A DNA stretch of 64,000 nucleotides, taken from the NCBI RefSeq assembly GCF_003990445.1, contig NZ_REEZ01000006.1:62001-126000 (forward strand), read 5' to 3'. The stretch is from Pararhodobacter zhoushanensis. Lineage in GTDB: Bacteria; Pseudomonadota; Alphaproteobacteria; Rhodobacterales; Rhodobacteraceae. Under the pieces are notes generated by a model. The model was not told the origin of the DNA, searched no databases, and worked only from the letters and a program-made list of their open reading frames with translations. Of the stretch, positions 53,245-62,112 are shown in pieces (position 1 is the first letter of the stretch; every line of letters begins with the position of its first letter). A program made the position numbers and the translations under genes.

Positions 53245-53410
53245 GCGAATTCACCCCCCGAGGATATTTTCAGACAGAAAATGCGCGGTTAACCTTTCGT
53301 TAACGCCCCTCTTTGCTCTGTTAAATATCCTCCAAGAGGGTCCGGGAGGATGGAAAATCCTCCCGGGCGGGTGCGGGTGGCAACCCGCGCGGGCCGAGGG
53401 GGCTCGATGC
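53245..53410. repeat. Composite intergenic hairpin repeat, copy 2
   Basis: This copy joins both modules. Module A (53245-53307) is GCGAATTCACC...GAGGATATTTT with the TTAAC/GTTAAC stem. Module B (53314-53366) is TTTGCTCTGTTAAATATCCT... followed by a perfect 10-bp hairpin CCGGGAGGAT/ATCCTCCCGG with loop GGAAA. The ends GAGGATATTT (53260-53269) and AAATATCCTC (53323-53332) form an outer inverted repeat. GC-rich hairpins follow. It fills the convergent gap between yghU and nrdJ, so it may be a terminator for both. Confidence 0.65.
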
Positions 53411-53508
53411 CCCCGAGGCCCGCCACCACCGCGCCGCAGAAACTGCGCCACAGAAAAGGGCCGGGGTTTCCCCCGGCCCTTTCGCACGTCACCGCCTTGG
53501 GTTGCGGA

Positions 53509-56500
53509 TCAGCTGCAACCGCTCGTCGACCCGCAGGTGTTGCACTTCATGCAGGTGCCGTTGCGCACCAGCGTGTAGTTGCCGCACTCGCCGCAGGGGT
53601 CGCCCTCGTAGCCTTGCATCTTGGCCTTGGTGCGCGGGTCCATGCTGACCGCGACCGCCTCGACCGAGGTCTCTACGCGCGCAGCGACCGCGAGGTTCCC
53701 GGCGACTGCGCTGACCGCCGCGCCGCTGTCCAGCGCGCGGGGTTGCGAGCCGCCTTGCAACACCAGCAGCTCTTGCGGCAGGCGTTTGCGCAGGTAGCCC
53801 GTCGACGAGATCTGGCGCAGCACTTCCAGTCCGCGCGTGGCCGCTTCGTCGGACACTTGCGAGACGTTCTTCTGGCCTTCTTTCTCGCCAGCGCCCAGAT
53901 CGTCGAACGCAGCACCCGTCGGTTTGACATGGGCCAGATCGGTGCGGTCCAGATACGAGATCGCCAGTTCGCGGAAGATATAGTCAAGGATCGAGGTGGC
54001 GTTCTTGATCGCCTCGTTGCCCTGCACCATGCCCGCCGGTTCGAACCGGGTGAAGGTGAAGGCGTCGACGAATTCCTCCAGCGGCACGCCGTATTGCAGG
54101 CCAACCGACACCGCGATGGCGAAGTTGTTCATCATCGCGCGGAAGCCAGCACCTTCCTTGTGCATGTCGATGAAGATCTCGCCCAGCTTGCCGCCGTCGT
54201 ATTCGCCGGTGCGCAGATAGACCTTGTGACCGCCGACGATGGCTTTCTGGGTATAGCCCTTGCGACGCTCGGGCAGCTTTTCGCGGCCGCGGGCAACTTC
54301 CTTGACGATGATCTTCTCGACGATTTTCTCGGCGATCAGCGCGGCTTTTTCCTGGGTCGAGCCGGTGGCGAGGATCTCTTCGGCCTCTTCATCGTCCTCG
54401 ATCAGCGCCGAGGCCAGCGGCTGCGACAGTTTCGAGCCGTCGCGGTAGAGCGCGTTGGCCTTGATGCCCAGCGACCAGCTGAGTTCATAGGCTGCCAGCG
54501 TTTCTTCGATCGAGGCCGAGTTCGGCATGTTGATCGTTTTCGAGATCGCGCCCGAGATGAACGACTGGGCCGCCGCCATCATGCGGATGTGGCTGTCTAC
54601 CGACAGGTAGCGTTTACCCTTCTTGCCGCAGGCATTGGCGCAATCGAAGATCGAATAATGCTCGCCCTTCAGGTGCGGCGCGCCTTCCAGCGTCATGGTG
54701 CCGACGACGTGGTCATTGGCATCCTCGACCTGGGTCTTCGTGAAGCCGAGGTGGCGCAGCAGGTCGAACGACGGGTCGTTCAGCTTGGCCTGCGGGATGC
54801 CCAGATTTTCGCGGCAGAACTCTTCGCCCAGCGTCCACTGGTTGAACACGAAGCGGATGTCGAAGGCCGTTGCCAGCGCGGTTTCGATCTTCTTGATCTC
54901 GGCCGGGCCAAAGCCGTGGCCGATCAGCGAGGTATGGTTGATGCCGGGCGCTTGCCCCAGCGTCCCGTGGCCCACGGCATAGGCGACGATCTCTTCGATC
55001 TGTGCGGGTTTGTAGCCCAGCTTGGTCAGCGCGGCCGGGACCGACTGGTTGATGATCTTGAAATAGCCGCCGCCGGCCAGTTTCTTGAACTTCACCAGCG
55101 CGAAATCGGGCTCGATGCCGGTGGTGTCGCAATCCATCACCAGACCGATGGTGCCGGTCGGCGCGATCACGGTGGATTGTGCGTTGCGGTAGCCATGGGC
55201 TTCGCCGAGGGTCAGCGCCTCGTCCCAGGCGGTGCGGGCCAGAGCGACAAGGCTGGCATCGGGGCAGTTGGCCGCGTCGAGCACGACGGGGTTAACGTTA
55301 ACGCCTTCGAAATCGGTCAGGCCTTGTGCGGCGCGGCGGTGGTTGCGGATGACGCGCAGCATATGTTCGCGGTTGCGGGCGTAGCCCGGGAAAGCGCCCA
55401 GCTCAGCCGCCATCTCGGCCGAGGTGGCATAGGCAACACCCGTCATCAGCGCGGTCAGCGCACCGGCCAGCGCGCGGCCCTCATCGCTGTCATAGCCAAA
55501 GCCCATGTTCATCAGCAGACCGCCGATGTTGGCATAGCCCAGACCCAGCGTGCGGTAGTCATAGGACCGCTGGGCGATTTCCTTGGAGGGGAACTGCGCC
55601 ATCATCACGCTGATTTCCAGCGTCACGGTCCACAGGCGGGTGGCGTGCATGTAGGTTTCGGCGTCGAACTGGCCGTTGCCGAAGAATTTCAGCAGGTTCA
55701 TCGAGGCAAGGTTACAGGCCGTGTCATCGAGGAACATGTATTCCGAACACGGGTTCGAGCCGCGGATCGGGCCGTCTGCCGGGCAGGTGTGCCACGCGTT
55801 GACGGTGTCGTGGAACTGGATGCCGGGATCGGCGCAGGCCCAGGCGGCGTGGCCGACCTGTTCCCACAGATCACGGGCTTTGACGGTCTTGGCGACCTTG
55901 CCGTCGGTACGGCGCAGCAGTTCCCAGTCGGCGTCGTTCTTGACGGCGGTCAGGAAAGCGTCGGTGACGCGCACCGAGTTGTTCGAGTTCTGACCCGAAA
56001 CCGAGACATAGGCCTCGGAATCCCAGTCGGTGTCGTAGGTCGGGAATTCGATCGAGGTATAGCCCTGCTTGGCGTATTGCAGAATGCGGTTGGTGTAGGT
56101 GTCGGGGATCATGGCCTTTTTGGCCGCCTTGATCGCCGTTTTCAGCTCAGCATTCAGCGAGGGATCGACCGATCCTTCGGACGCGCCGTCAAACTCGCGG
56201 ATCGCGGTGAAGATGGCGTTCAGGCGCTGCTCATGGGCCTTGGAGCCCGCCACCAGCGAGGCGACCTTCTGTTCTTCGATGACCTTCCAGTTGATGAAGG
56301 CTTCGACATCGGGGTGATCCATGTCGCAGATCACCATCTTGGCGGCGCGGCGCGTGGTGCCGCCCGATTTGATCGCACCGGCAGCGCGGTCACCGATTTT
56401 CAAAAAGCCCATCAGGCCCGAGGATTTGCCGCCGCCCGACAGGCTTTCGCCCTCGCCGCGCAGGCTGGAGAAGTTGGTGCCGGTGCCCGAGCCGTATTTG

Positions 56501-57174
56501 AACAGACGCGCCTCGCGGACCCAGAGGTCCATGATGCCACCCTCATTCACCAGGTCGTCCGAAACCGACTGGATAAAGCAGGCATGGGGCTGCGGGTGCT
56601 CATACGAGGATTTCGATTTCACCAGCTTGTGGGTGAAGGGGTCGACATAGAAGTGGCCCTGCGACGGACCGTCGATGCCGTAAGCCCAGTGCAGGCCGGT
56701 GTTGAACCATTGCGGCGAGTTGGGGGCGGCCATCTGACGGGCCAGCATCACGCGCATCTCGTCGTAATAAGCCTGGGCGTCGGCCTCGGTGGTGAAATAG
56801 CCGCCCTTCCAGCCCCAATAGGCCCAGGCACCGGCCAGACGGTCGAACACCTGCCGGGCCGAGGTTTCGCCGACGAAACGCTCGGCTTCGGGCAGGTCGG
56901 CCAGCGCCTTGTCATCGGGGATCGAGCGCCACAGGAATTCGGGGACGTTCTTTTCAGCGACTTTCTTCAGGCGCGCGGGGACGCCGGCCTTGCGAAAATA
57001 CTTCTGCGCGATCACGTCCGAGGCGACCTGGCTCCAGCCCTGCGGAACCTCGACCGATTCGTTGCGGAAGACGATCTTCCCGTCGGGGTTGCGGATCTCG
57101 GATACGGTCGTCGTAAACGCCAGCGCCGCGTAGGCGTCCTGGCCCTCGGTGGTAAGTTTGCGCTCGATCTTCAT
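53509..57174 (-). CDS. nrdJ: Vitamin B12-dependent (class II) ribonucleotide reductase
   Basis: A 1221-aa adenosylcobalamin-dependent reductase that makes deoxyribonucleotides with or without oxygen. The substrate-site motif [19 protein letters not shown] (active Cys and Glu) lies near 480. The C-terminal tail carries a Cys-rich zinc region, [10 protein letters not shown] and CMKCNTCG, and is long as in other alphaproteobacterial NrdJ. The ATG at 57174 gives the family N-terminus [18 protein letters not shown]; the frame to 57285 is not used. Two NrdR-like boxes lie upstream. Confidence 0.96.
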   Translation of the reverse strand: MKIERKLTTEGQDAYAALAFTTTVSEIRNPDGKIVFRNESVEVPQGWSQVASDVIAQKYFRKAGVPARLKKVAEKNVPEFLWRSIPDDKALADLPEAERFVGETSARQVFDRLAGAWAYWGWKGGYFTTEADAQAYYDEMRVMLARQMAAPNSPQWFNTGLHWAYGIDGPSQGHFYVDPFTHKLVKSKSSYEHPQPHACFIQSVSDDLVNEGGIMDLWVREARLFKYGSGTGTNFSSLRGEGESLSGGGKSSGLMGFLKIGDRAAGAIKSGGTTRRAAKMVICDMDHPDVEAFINWKVIEEQKVASLVAGSKAHEQRLNAIFTAIREFDGASEGSVDPSLNAELKTAIKAAKKAMIPDTYTNRILQYAKQGYTSIEFPTYDTDWDSEAYVSVSGQNSNNSVRVTDAFLTAVKNDADWELLRRTDGKVAKTVKARDLWEQVGHAAWACADPGIQFHDTVNAWHTCPADGPIRGSNPCSEYMFLDDTACNLASMNLLKFFGNGQFDAETYMHATRLWTVTLEISVMMAQFPSKEIAQRSYDYRTLGLGYANIGGLLMNMGFGYDSDEGRALAGALTALMTGVAYATSAEMAAELGAFPGYARNREHMLRVIRNHRRAAQGLTDFEGVNVNPVVLDAANCPDASLVALARTAWDEALTLGEAHGYRNAQSTVIAPTGTIGLVMDCDTTGIEPDFALVKFKKLAGGGYFKIINQSVPAALTKLGYKPAQIEEIVAYAVGHGTLGQAPGINHTSLIGHGFGPAEIKKIETALATAFDIRFVFNQWTLGEEFCRENLGIPQAKLNDPSFDLLRHLGFTKTQVEDANDHVVGTMTLEGAPHLKGEHYSIFDCANACGKKGKRYLSVDSHIRMMAAAQSFISGAISKTINMPNSASIEETLAAYELSWSLGIKANALYRDGSKLSQPLASALIEDDEEAEEILATGSTQEKAALIAEKIVEKIIVKEVARGREKLPERRKGYTQKAIVGGHKVYLRTGEYDGGKLGEIFIDMHKEGAGFRAMMNNFAIAVSVGLQYGVPLEEFVDAFTFTRFEPAGMVQGNEAIKNATSILDYIFRELAISYLDRTDLAHVKPTGAAFDDLGAGEKEGQKNVSQVSDEAATRGLEVLRQISSTGYLRKRLPQELLVLQGGSQPRALDSGAAVSAVAGNLAVAARVETSVEAVAVSMDPRTKAKMQGYEGDPCGECGNYTLVRNGTCMKCNTCGSTSGCS

Positions 57175-57357
57175 AATGCCTGTCCCCTTATGTCCCAATG
57201 CGTCGTTTCTTGGACCACTGTTGACGGAAAGCAGGCTCGCGGTGGGCGGGGTGCGGTGCATAGATCCGCAGCGGCACGCTATCAAACGTGTCGAAAACCA
57301 CGGTAAATCCGTGGCTGCTGCCTGTTCCTGCTACTCTAAACCCTGCCCCAGCGAGCC

Positions 57358-57404
57358 TTACTATATCTAGTGGCCCTTTTGTCGGCCTACACAATCTGGC
57401 GTAG
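57358..57404 (-). promoter_or_regulatory. Candidate NrdR box pair upstream of nrdJ
   Basis: TTACTATATCTAGTGG (57358-57373) matches the NrdR consensus ACACWATATCTWGTGT at 13 of 16 positions. A weaker copy, ACACAATCTGGCGTAG (57389-57404), lies 31 bp away centre to centre, which is the spacing of NrdR tandem boxes. NrdR represses ribonucleotide reductase genes when dATP is high. No nrdR gene is in the window. Confidence 0.6.
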
Positions 57405-57557
57405 GTAGCGCCCGGTCGCAAGTGGTTTTTGTTCGCGTCGGCGGCTGTAAGCGTCTTGACTTGGGCGTGCCTGAAGAAGGGGCAAAAGCGACTCAGAATG
57501 CTTGTCTAAAGTTTCTTAGAAATCAGCCACACTTGGCGGCATTGCTTAACGGCTAAC

Positions 57558-57587
57558 AAAAAAAATCGGAGCGCCGAAGCGCTCCGA
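57558..57587 (-). terminator. Terminator of the pyrimidine/ABC operon
   Basis: On the minus strand TCGGAGCGC, loop TTCG, GCGCTCCGA, then eight T: a stable 9-bp stem with a UUCG tetraloop and perfect T-run, about 30 bp after the binding-protein stop codon. Confidence 0.95.
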
Positions 57588-57617
57588 GATTCGTCATCAT
57601 ACTGTTGCAGTCAGGCC

Positions 57618-58607
57618 TCACTGCATCGCAGCATCGGTCACGACATGGGTGAAAGCCCCGGTCGGCTCGGCTGTGATCACCGGGTCCGAGCCGCCGCCCA
57701 GCAGCGTAGCAACGGTGCGGGCATAGGCTTCTTCGTCCAGCGCTCCCGTGGAACCCTGCGTCAGCAGCGCCACTTCGCCCATCATGCGAATCTGGTGGGA
57801 TTCGGTCTGCGCGCCGGTCTCGTCGTTATCGAGAACGATCATCGCCGCTTCTTCGGGATGCTCTTCGGCCCAATGCCAGCCGCGCATCGATGCCCGGACG
57901 AATCGCGCCATGCGGTCAACAAACGCCGGGTCGTTGAGGTTGTCCTCAAGCACATAGAGCCCGTCTTCCAGCGTGGCGACGCCCTGATCCTCATACTTGA
58001 AGGTCACCAGCTGCTCGGGCGTGATGCCCGCGTCGATGACCTGCCAGTATTCGTTATAGGTCATGGTCGACACGCAATCGGCCTGACGCTGCAGCAGCGG
58101 ATCGACGTTGAAGCCCTGACGCAGCACTTCGACGCCGTCGTCACCGCCCTCGGTCGGGATGCCCAGATGCGCCATCCACGACAGGAACGGGTATTCATTG
58201 CCAAAGAACCAGACGCCCAGCGTGCGGCCGGGGAAGTCATCGGGCGAGGTGATGCCCGATTCGGCCAGACAGGTCAGCATCATGCCCGAGCGCACGAAGG
58301 GTTGCGCGATGTTGACCACCGGGGCCCCCTGCTCGCGCGCGGCCAGCGCCGAGGGCATCCAGTCGACCATGACATCGGCACCGCCGCCCATCAGCACCTG
58401 CACCGGCGCGATGTCGGGGCCACCGGGACGGATGGTGACGTCGAGGCCTTCCTCGTCGTAATAGCCGTTCTCTAGCGCGACGTAGTAGCCGGCGAACTGC
58501 GCCTGCGTGACCCATTTCAGCTGCAGCGTGACCTCGTCATTGGCCTGCGCCATGCCGCCGACCAACGCCAGTGCCGAGGTTACCCCGGCCAGAACTAGTT
58601 TAGACAT
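57618..58607 (-). CDS. ABC transporter substrate-binding protein (NMT1/SsuA-like)
   Basis: A 329-aa periplasmic protein with a short signal peptide ending GGMAQAND (about 23) and the NMT1/ThiY-like start LQLKWVTQAQFAGYYVALEN, followed by GYYDEEGLDVTI. This fold binds thiamine precursors, sulfonates and pyrimidines. Linkage to dihydropyrimidinase suggests a pyrimidine, hydantoin or riboflavin-like ring as ligand. Last gene of the operon, 44 bp after the permease. Confidence 0.9.
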   Translation of the reverse strand: MSKLVLAGVTSALALVGGMAQANDEVTLQLKWVTQAQFAGYYVALENGYYDEEGLDVTIRPGGPDIAPVQVLMGGGADVMVDWMPSALAAREQGAPVVNIAQPFVRSGMMLTCLAESGITSPDDFPGRTLGVWFFGNEYPFLSWMAHLGIPTEGGDDGVEVLRQGFNVDPLLQRQADCVSTMTYNEYWQVIDAGITPEQLVTFKYEDQGVATLEDGLYVLEDNLNDPAFVDRMARFVRASMRGWHWAEEHPEEAAMIVLDNDETGAQTESHQIRMMGEVALLTQGSTGALDEEAYARTVATLLGGGSDPVITAEPTGAFTHVVTDAAMQ

Positions 58608-58651
58608 TCATCAACCTCCTTGTTGGCCGACCCCTTTTGGCGGGGCCGGAA

Positions 58652-59761
58652 TTATCTGCTGCGCTGCGACGGGTGCCAGAAGGTCACCCGTCGTTCGAGC
58701 AGAGCCCAGACACCATAGAACGCTGAACCCAGCAGCGCGGCTACGGCGATTTCTGCCCAGACCATGTCGAGCTGCAAGCGCCCGACCTCGGTGGAAATGC
58801 GAAAGCCCATGCCATAGGTGGGCGAGCCGAAGAACTCGGCCACGATAGCCCCGATCAGGGCAAGGGTCGCACAGATTTTCAGCCCGTTGAAGACAAAGGG
58901 CATCGCCGCCGGCAGGCGCAGGCGCAGCAGCGTCTGGCCCCAGCTGGCGGAATAGGTGCGCATCAAATCGCGCTGCATGCTGTCGGTCGCGGTCAGGCCC
59001 TGCACGGTGTTGACCAGCATGGGAAAGAACACCATCGCCACCACAACCGCCGCTTTGGACGGCCAGTCAAAGCCGAACCACATGACGAAAATGGGGGCCG
59101 TGCCGATGATGGGCAGCGCGGCCAGAAAGTTGCCGACCGGCAGCAGGCCCTGACGCAGGAAGCGGTAGCGATCGACCACCAGCGCAAACACAAAGGCCGA
59201 GCCGCAGCCGATGACATAGCCGCTGAGCGCGCCACGCCCGAAGGTCTGCACAAGGTCGATCCACAGCGTATCGGTGGAATCGGCCAATCGTGCGGCGATC
59301 GAGGACGGTGCGGGCAGGATCACCCGTGGCACCCCCAGCGCATGCACCACGCATTCCCACGCCCACAGGATCGTCGCGCCAAAGATCAAGGGCGCGATCA
59401 GCCCCATCAGCCCGCCCTTGCGCGGCAATTCGGCCACGAAGGCCACCAGCATCCACGCGCCCAGCCAGACGGCGATCATCGCGGCCCAGAAGGCCCCGGC
59501 CTCGCCCCCCTGTTGCACGGCGGCCAGATCGACGGCAGCGAAGCCCAGGGCGAGGCCAAGGGCGATCAGCAGCGCGACCCGCTCAGGCGTCCCGCGCAAG
59601 GCGTCAAAGGCAAAGCCGAGCGCCACCGCAACGAGCAGCGCCACCAGCACGGCAGTCGTCGGCTGCGCCGCGCCCGCCTTGGGCAACCATGCTGCCAACA
59701 GCACGGCGGCGCTCAGCCCCAGCCGCAACCACCCGCCGTTTACACGCATCAGCCCGCTCAT
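58652..59761 (-). CDS. ABC transporter permease
   Basis: A 369-aa permease of the SsuC/TauC type. An N-terminal extension with about three to four extra spans (residues 1-110) precedes the usual six-span domain; the coupling loop is RTYSASWGQTLLRLRLPAAMP near 262. Overlaps the preceding permease gene by four bases. The two permeases probably form a heterodimer. Confidence 0.9.
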   Translation of the reverse strand: MSGLMRVNGGWLRLGLSAAVLLAAWLPKAGAAQPTTAVLVALLVAVALGFAFDALRGTPERVALLIALGLALGFAAVDLAAVQQGGEAGAFWAAMIAVWLGAWMLVAFVAELPRKGGLMGLIAPLIFGATILWAWECVVHALGVPRVILPAPSSIAARLADSTDTLWIDLVQTFGRGALSGYVIGCGSAFVFALVVDRYRFLRQGLLPVGNFLAALPIIGTAPIFVMWFGFDWPSKAAVVVAMVFFPMLVNTVQGLTATDSMQRDLMRTYSASWGQTLLRLRLPAAMPFVFNGLKICATLALIGAIVAEFFGSPTYGMGFRISTEVGRLQLDMVWAEIAVAALLGSAFYGVWALLERRVTFWHPSQRSR

Positions 59762-60654
59762 TGCGCCATCCCCATCCGCTTGAGCACCCGCCGCTCGATC
59801 AGCGCCACGATGCCCACCAGCCCCGCTGCCAGAATCGCCGCGGCAAACAGCGCGGCCCAGATCTGGATGGTCTGGCCGTAATAGCTGCCCGACAACAGAC
59901 GCACGCCAAGCCCCCCCTCCTGCACCGGCAGCTCGCCAACAATGGTGCCGACCAGCGCGGCGGCGATACCGACTTTGAGCGAGGCGAAGAGATAGGGCAT
60001 CGAGGTCGGCAGCCGCAACTTGGCAAACACATCATTGCCCGAGGCCGAATAGGTCTTCATCAGATCCAGCTGCATCGCATCCGGCGCGCGCAACCCCTTC
60101 ACCATGCCAACAACGACCGGGAAGAAGCTGAGATAGGCCGCAATGATCGCCTTGGGCACCAGCCCGGAAATCCCCACCGAATTGAGTACCACGATAATCA
60201 TCGGTGCCAGCGCGATGATCGGAATCGTCTGGCTGGCAATCGCCCAGGGCATCACGCTGGTATCCATCGCCTTGTTATACACGATGCCGATGGCCAGCAG
60301 GATACCGCCGCCGGTGCCGATGACAAAGCCCAGCATCGTGGCGCTGAGCGTGATCAGCCCGTGGTAAACCAAGCTGCGGTTCGACAGCGAGCCGCTGCGC
60401 CACAGGCCCCGGCGGCCGGTGGCTTCCTCGACCACGGTCGAGCGCCAGAGCTCGGCCACCACCTGATGCGGCGCGGGCAGCACCGGGCGCTCTTGTGCCA
60501 TCGTATTGGCGACCATCTCGCCAAACGGCAGATCGCGCCCGGCGCGGCTGGCCTGATCGTATTCCCATTGCGCGTTCATCGGGATGACCGCGATGTACCA
60601 CAGCGCCAGCAATGCTGCGACGACGGTGAGGACGGGGAAGCTGCGTGACTTCAA
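59758..60654 (-). CDS. ABC transporter permease
   Basis: A 298-aa permease with about six to seven spans; coupling loop KTYSASGNDVFAKLRLPTSM near 195. It starts with TTG sharing bases with the stop of the small winged-helix gene (TTGA), and its stop overlaps the next permease start (ATGA), so translation is coupled on both sides. Confidence 0.88.
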   Translation of the reverse strand: MKSRSFPVLTVVAALLALWYIAVIPMNAQWEYDQASRAGRDLPFGEMVANTMAQERPVLPAPHQVVAELWRSTVVEEATGRRGLWRSGSLSNRSLVYHGLITLSATMLGFVIGTGGGILLAIGIVYNKAMDTSVMPWAIASQTIPIIALAPMIIVVLNSVGISGLVPKAIIAAYLSFFPVVVGMVKGLRAPDAMQLDLMKTYSASGNDVFAKLRLPTSMPYLFASLKVGIAAALVGTIVGELPVQEGGLGVRLLSGSYYGQTIQIWAALFAAAILAAGLVGIVALIERRVLKRMGMAQ

Positions 60655-60896
60655 GGCAATAGCCTCCAGTATCCACGCCTGCTTGTTTTATCAAGCTTTC
60701 CTGCCTTCACGAGCACGTTGCCCGCCCAACGCATTTCGTACTGCCACTTGTATAGGAGATCCCCGGACGCAAGGATATCTCGCTCATGGTTTACCCAAAT
60801 GTGTTTGGCGATTTCGACGATGCTTGCCGTACCACCTTTGGCTGCAACGGCGTCGCTCACCCATGGGACCATGTCAGCTCTCGTGACCATCGTCAC
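60651..60896 (-). CDS. Small winged-helix-like protein inside the ABC operon
   Basis: An 81-aa protein whose second half (residues about 48-80) contains WQYEMRWAGNVLVKAGKLDK and ends SRRGYWRLLP. This matches the pattern of the Mrr N-terminal winged-helix domain (helices, then a wing ending in RRGxWRL). No nuclease domain is attached. Its GTG start overlaps the ATPase stop (GTGA) and its stop overlaps the permease start (TTGA), so it is a fixed part of the operon. It may be an operon-encoded regulator or a protein-binding module; function unknown. Confidence 0.7.
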   Translation of the reverse strand: MTMVTRADMVPWVSDAVAAKGGTASIVEIAKHIWVNHERDILASGDLLYKWQYEMRWAGNVLVKAGKLDKTSRRGYWRLLP

Positions 60897-61696
60897 ACCC
60901 CCTCGTGTTGATCATACCCCGCCCGCAGCCCTTCGCGCACGCGGTGCGCAATCGCGATAAACTCGGGACTGTCGCGGATTTCCAGCGGGCGTTCCTTGGG
61001 CAGCGGGCTGTCGATGATGTCGGTGATCCGGCCCGGACGCGGCGACATGACGACGATCTTGGTGCTCAGATAGACCGCCTCGGGGATCGAGTGCGTGACA
61101 AAACCGATGGTCTTCTGGGTGCGCGCCCAGAGCTTGAGCAGCTCCTCGTTCAGCCGGTCGCGCACGATCTCGTCGAGCGCGCCGAAGGGTTCGTCCATCA
61201 GCAGGATGTCGGCGTCAAAGGCCAGCGCGCGGGCGATGGAGGCGCGCTGCTGCATGCCCCCCGACAGCTGCCAGGGGAATTTCTTCTCGAACCCTGACAG
61301 CTCGACCAGCTCCAGCACCCGCTTGGCGCGCTCGGCCTGATCGGCTTTGGAAAACCCCATGATTTCAAGCGGAAGCCGGACATTTCCCTCGATCGTGCGC
61401 CAGGGATACAGCCCCGCCGCCTGAAACACATAGCCGTAAGCGCGCGCCTTGCGGGCCGCGGAGGCGCTCATCCCGTTGACGCTGAGCGTCCCCCCGGTGG
61501 GCTGCTCCAGATCGGCAATCGTGCGCAGAAAAGTCGTCTTGCCACAGCCCGAGGGGCCGATGAAGCTGACGAACTCGCCTTTGTGGATGCTCAGGTTGAT
61601 ATCCTTGAGCGCATGGACGGGGCCGTCATTCGTGGTGAAGGTCAGGTTCAGACCTTGAGCTTCGATGACAACAGGCGGGGCAGCGACATCGCTCAC
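60893..61696 (-). CDS. ABC transporter ATP-binding protein (SsuB/TauB-like)
   Basis: A 267-aa ATPase: Walker A GPSGCGKTT near 45-53, signature LSGGMQQRASIARAL near 143, Walker B ILLMDEPFGALDE. It drives the two permeases downstream. The GTG start at 61696 overlaps the VOC gene stop (GTGA); a longer start at 61711 lies inside that gene. Confidence 0.92.
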   Translation of the reverse strand: MSDVAAPPVVIEAQGLNLTFTTNDGPVHALKDINLSIHKGEFVSFIGPSGCGKTTFLRTIADLEQPTGGTLSVNGMSASAARKARAYGYVFQAAGLYPWRTIEGNVRLPLEIMGFSKADQAERAKRVLELVELSGFEKKFPWQLSGGMQQRASIARALAFDADILLMDEPFGALDEIVRDRLNEELLKLWARTQKTIGFVTHSIPEAVYLSTKIVVMSPRPGRITDIIDSPLPKERPLEIRDSPEFIAIAHRVREGLRAGYDQHEGV

Positions 61697-62112
61697 GCAG
61701 GGATCTCCCAAAGTTTCGGTTCGGCGAATTCGACGGAATTGCCCGCCGGGTCGCGCACATAAATCGACCGCGCCCCGTTGGGCCAGCGAAAGTCGGCTTC
61801 TATGGCGACCCCCGCCGCCCTCAGGTGCGATGCCCAGTGGTCAAGCGCCGGCCCCTCTGCGGCAAAGCAGATATGCCCTGCCCCCTCAGCCCCGTGCGGC
61901 GGAACCGGCAGCGGCCCCTTCCCCGCTTGTGCGCGGGTAAAGCCGGGAAGAAAGGTCAGCACGATCGTGCGCCCGCAGCGGAAAAAGACGTGCTGGCCGG
62001 GCGTCTTGAGGACGATTTCAAGGCCCAGCACGCCAGCGTAAAACGCCTCGGCGGTGTCGAGGTCATCGACATAGACCGCCGTCTCCAGCACCCTGTCCAG
62101 CGTCGGGCGCAT
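61693..62112 (-). CDS. VOC-family (glyoxalase/bleomycin resistance-like) protein
   Basis: A 139-aa vicinal-oxygen-chelate protein with the two beta-alpha-beta-beta-beta repeats: AVYVDDLDTAEAFYAGVLGLE near 12-32 and IYVRDPAGNSVEFAEP near the end. Metal ligands are plausible, including His in GAGHICFAA and Glu in VEFAEP. Possibly a lyase or isomerase acting on a ring-opened product. ATG 62112 overlaps the dihydropyrimidinase stop region; a GTG one codon earlier (62115) is an alternative start. Confidence 0.85.
   Translation of the reverse strand: MRPTLDRVLETAVYVDDLDTAEAFYAGVLGLEIVLKTPGQHVFFRCGRTIVLTFLPGFTRAQAGKGPLPVPPHGAEGAGHICFAAEGPALDHWASHLRAAGVAIEADFRWPNGARSIYVRDPAGNSVEFAEPKLWEIPA

Larger units (their letters stand above)
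57175..57617. other. nrdJ leader and intergenic region
   Basis: A 443-bp gap. It holds a small hairpin, CCACGG/CCGTGG (57298-57303, 57309-57314), in the nrdJ leader, the NrdR boxes, and the terminator of the ABC operon at its right end. I looked for a cobalamin riboswitch on the minus strand and see no recognisable B12 box. Confidence 0.5.

Noticed and set aside
53350-57306. A 1318-codon open frame on the plus strand, opposite nrdJ
   Set aside because: It is an antisense shadow of nrdJ. The composition (Arg, Gln, His, Gly rich, no domains) is what the complement of a GC-rich gene gives, and nrdJ is certain.
57175-57420. Cobalamin riboswitch in the nrdJ leader
   Set aside because: Expected for a B12-dependent enzyme in some bacteria, but no B12 box or matching fold was seen; NrdR boxes are the better explanation.
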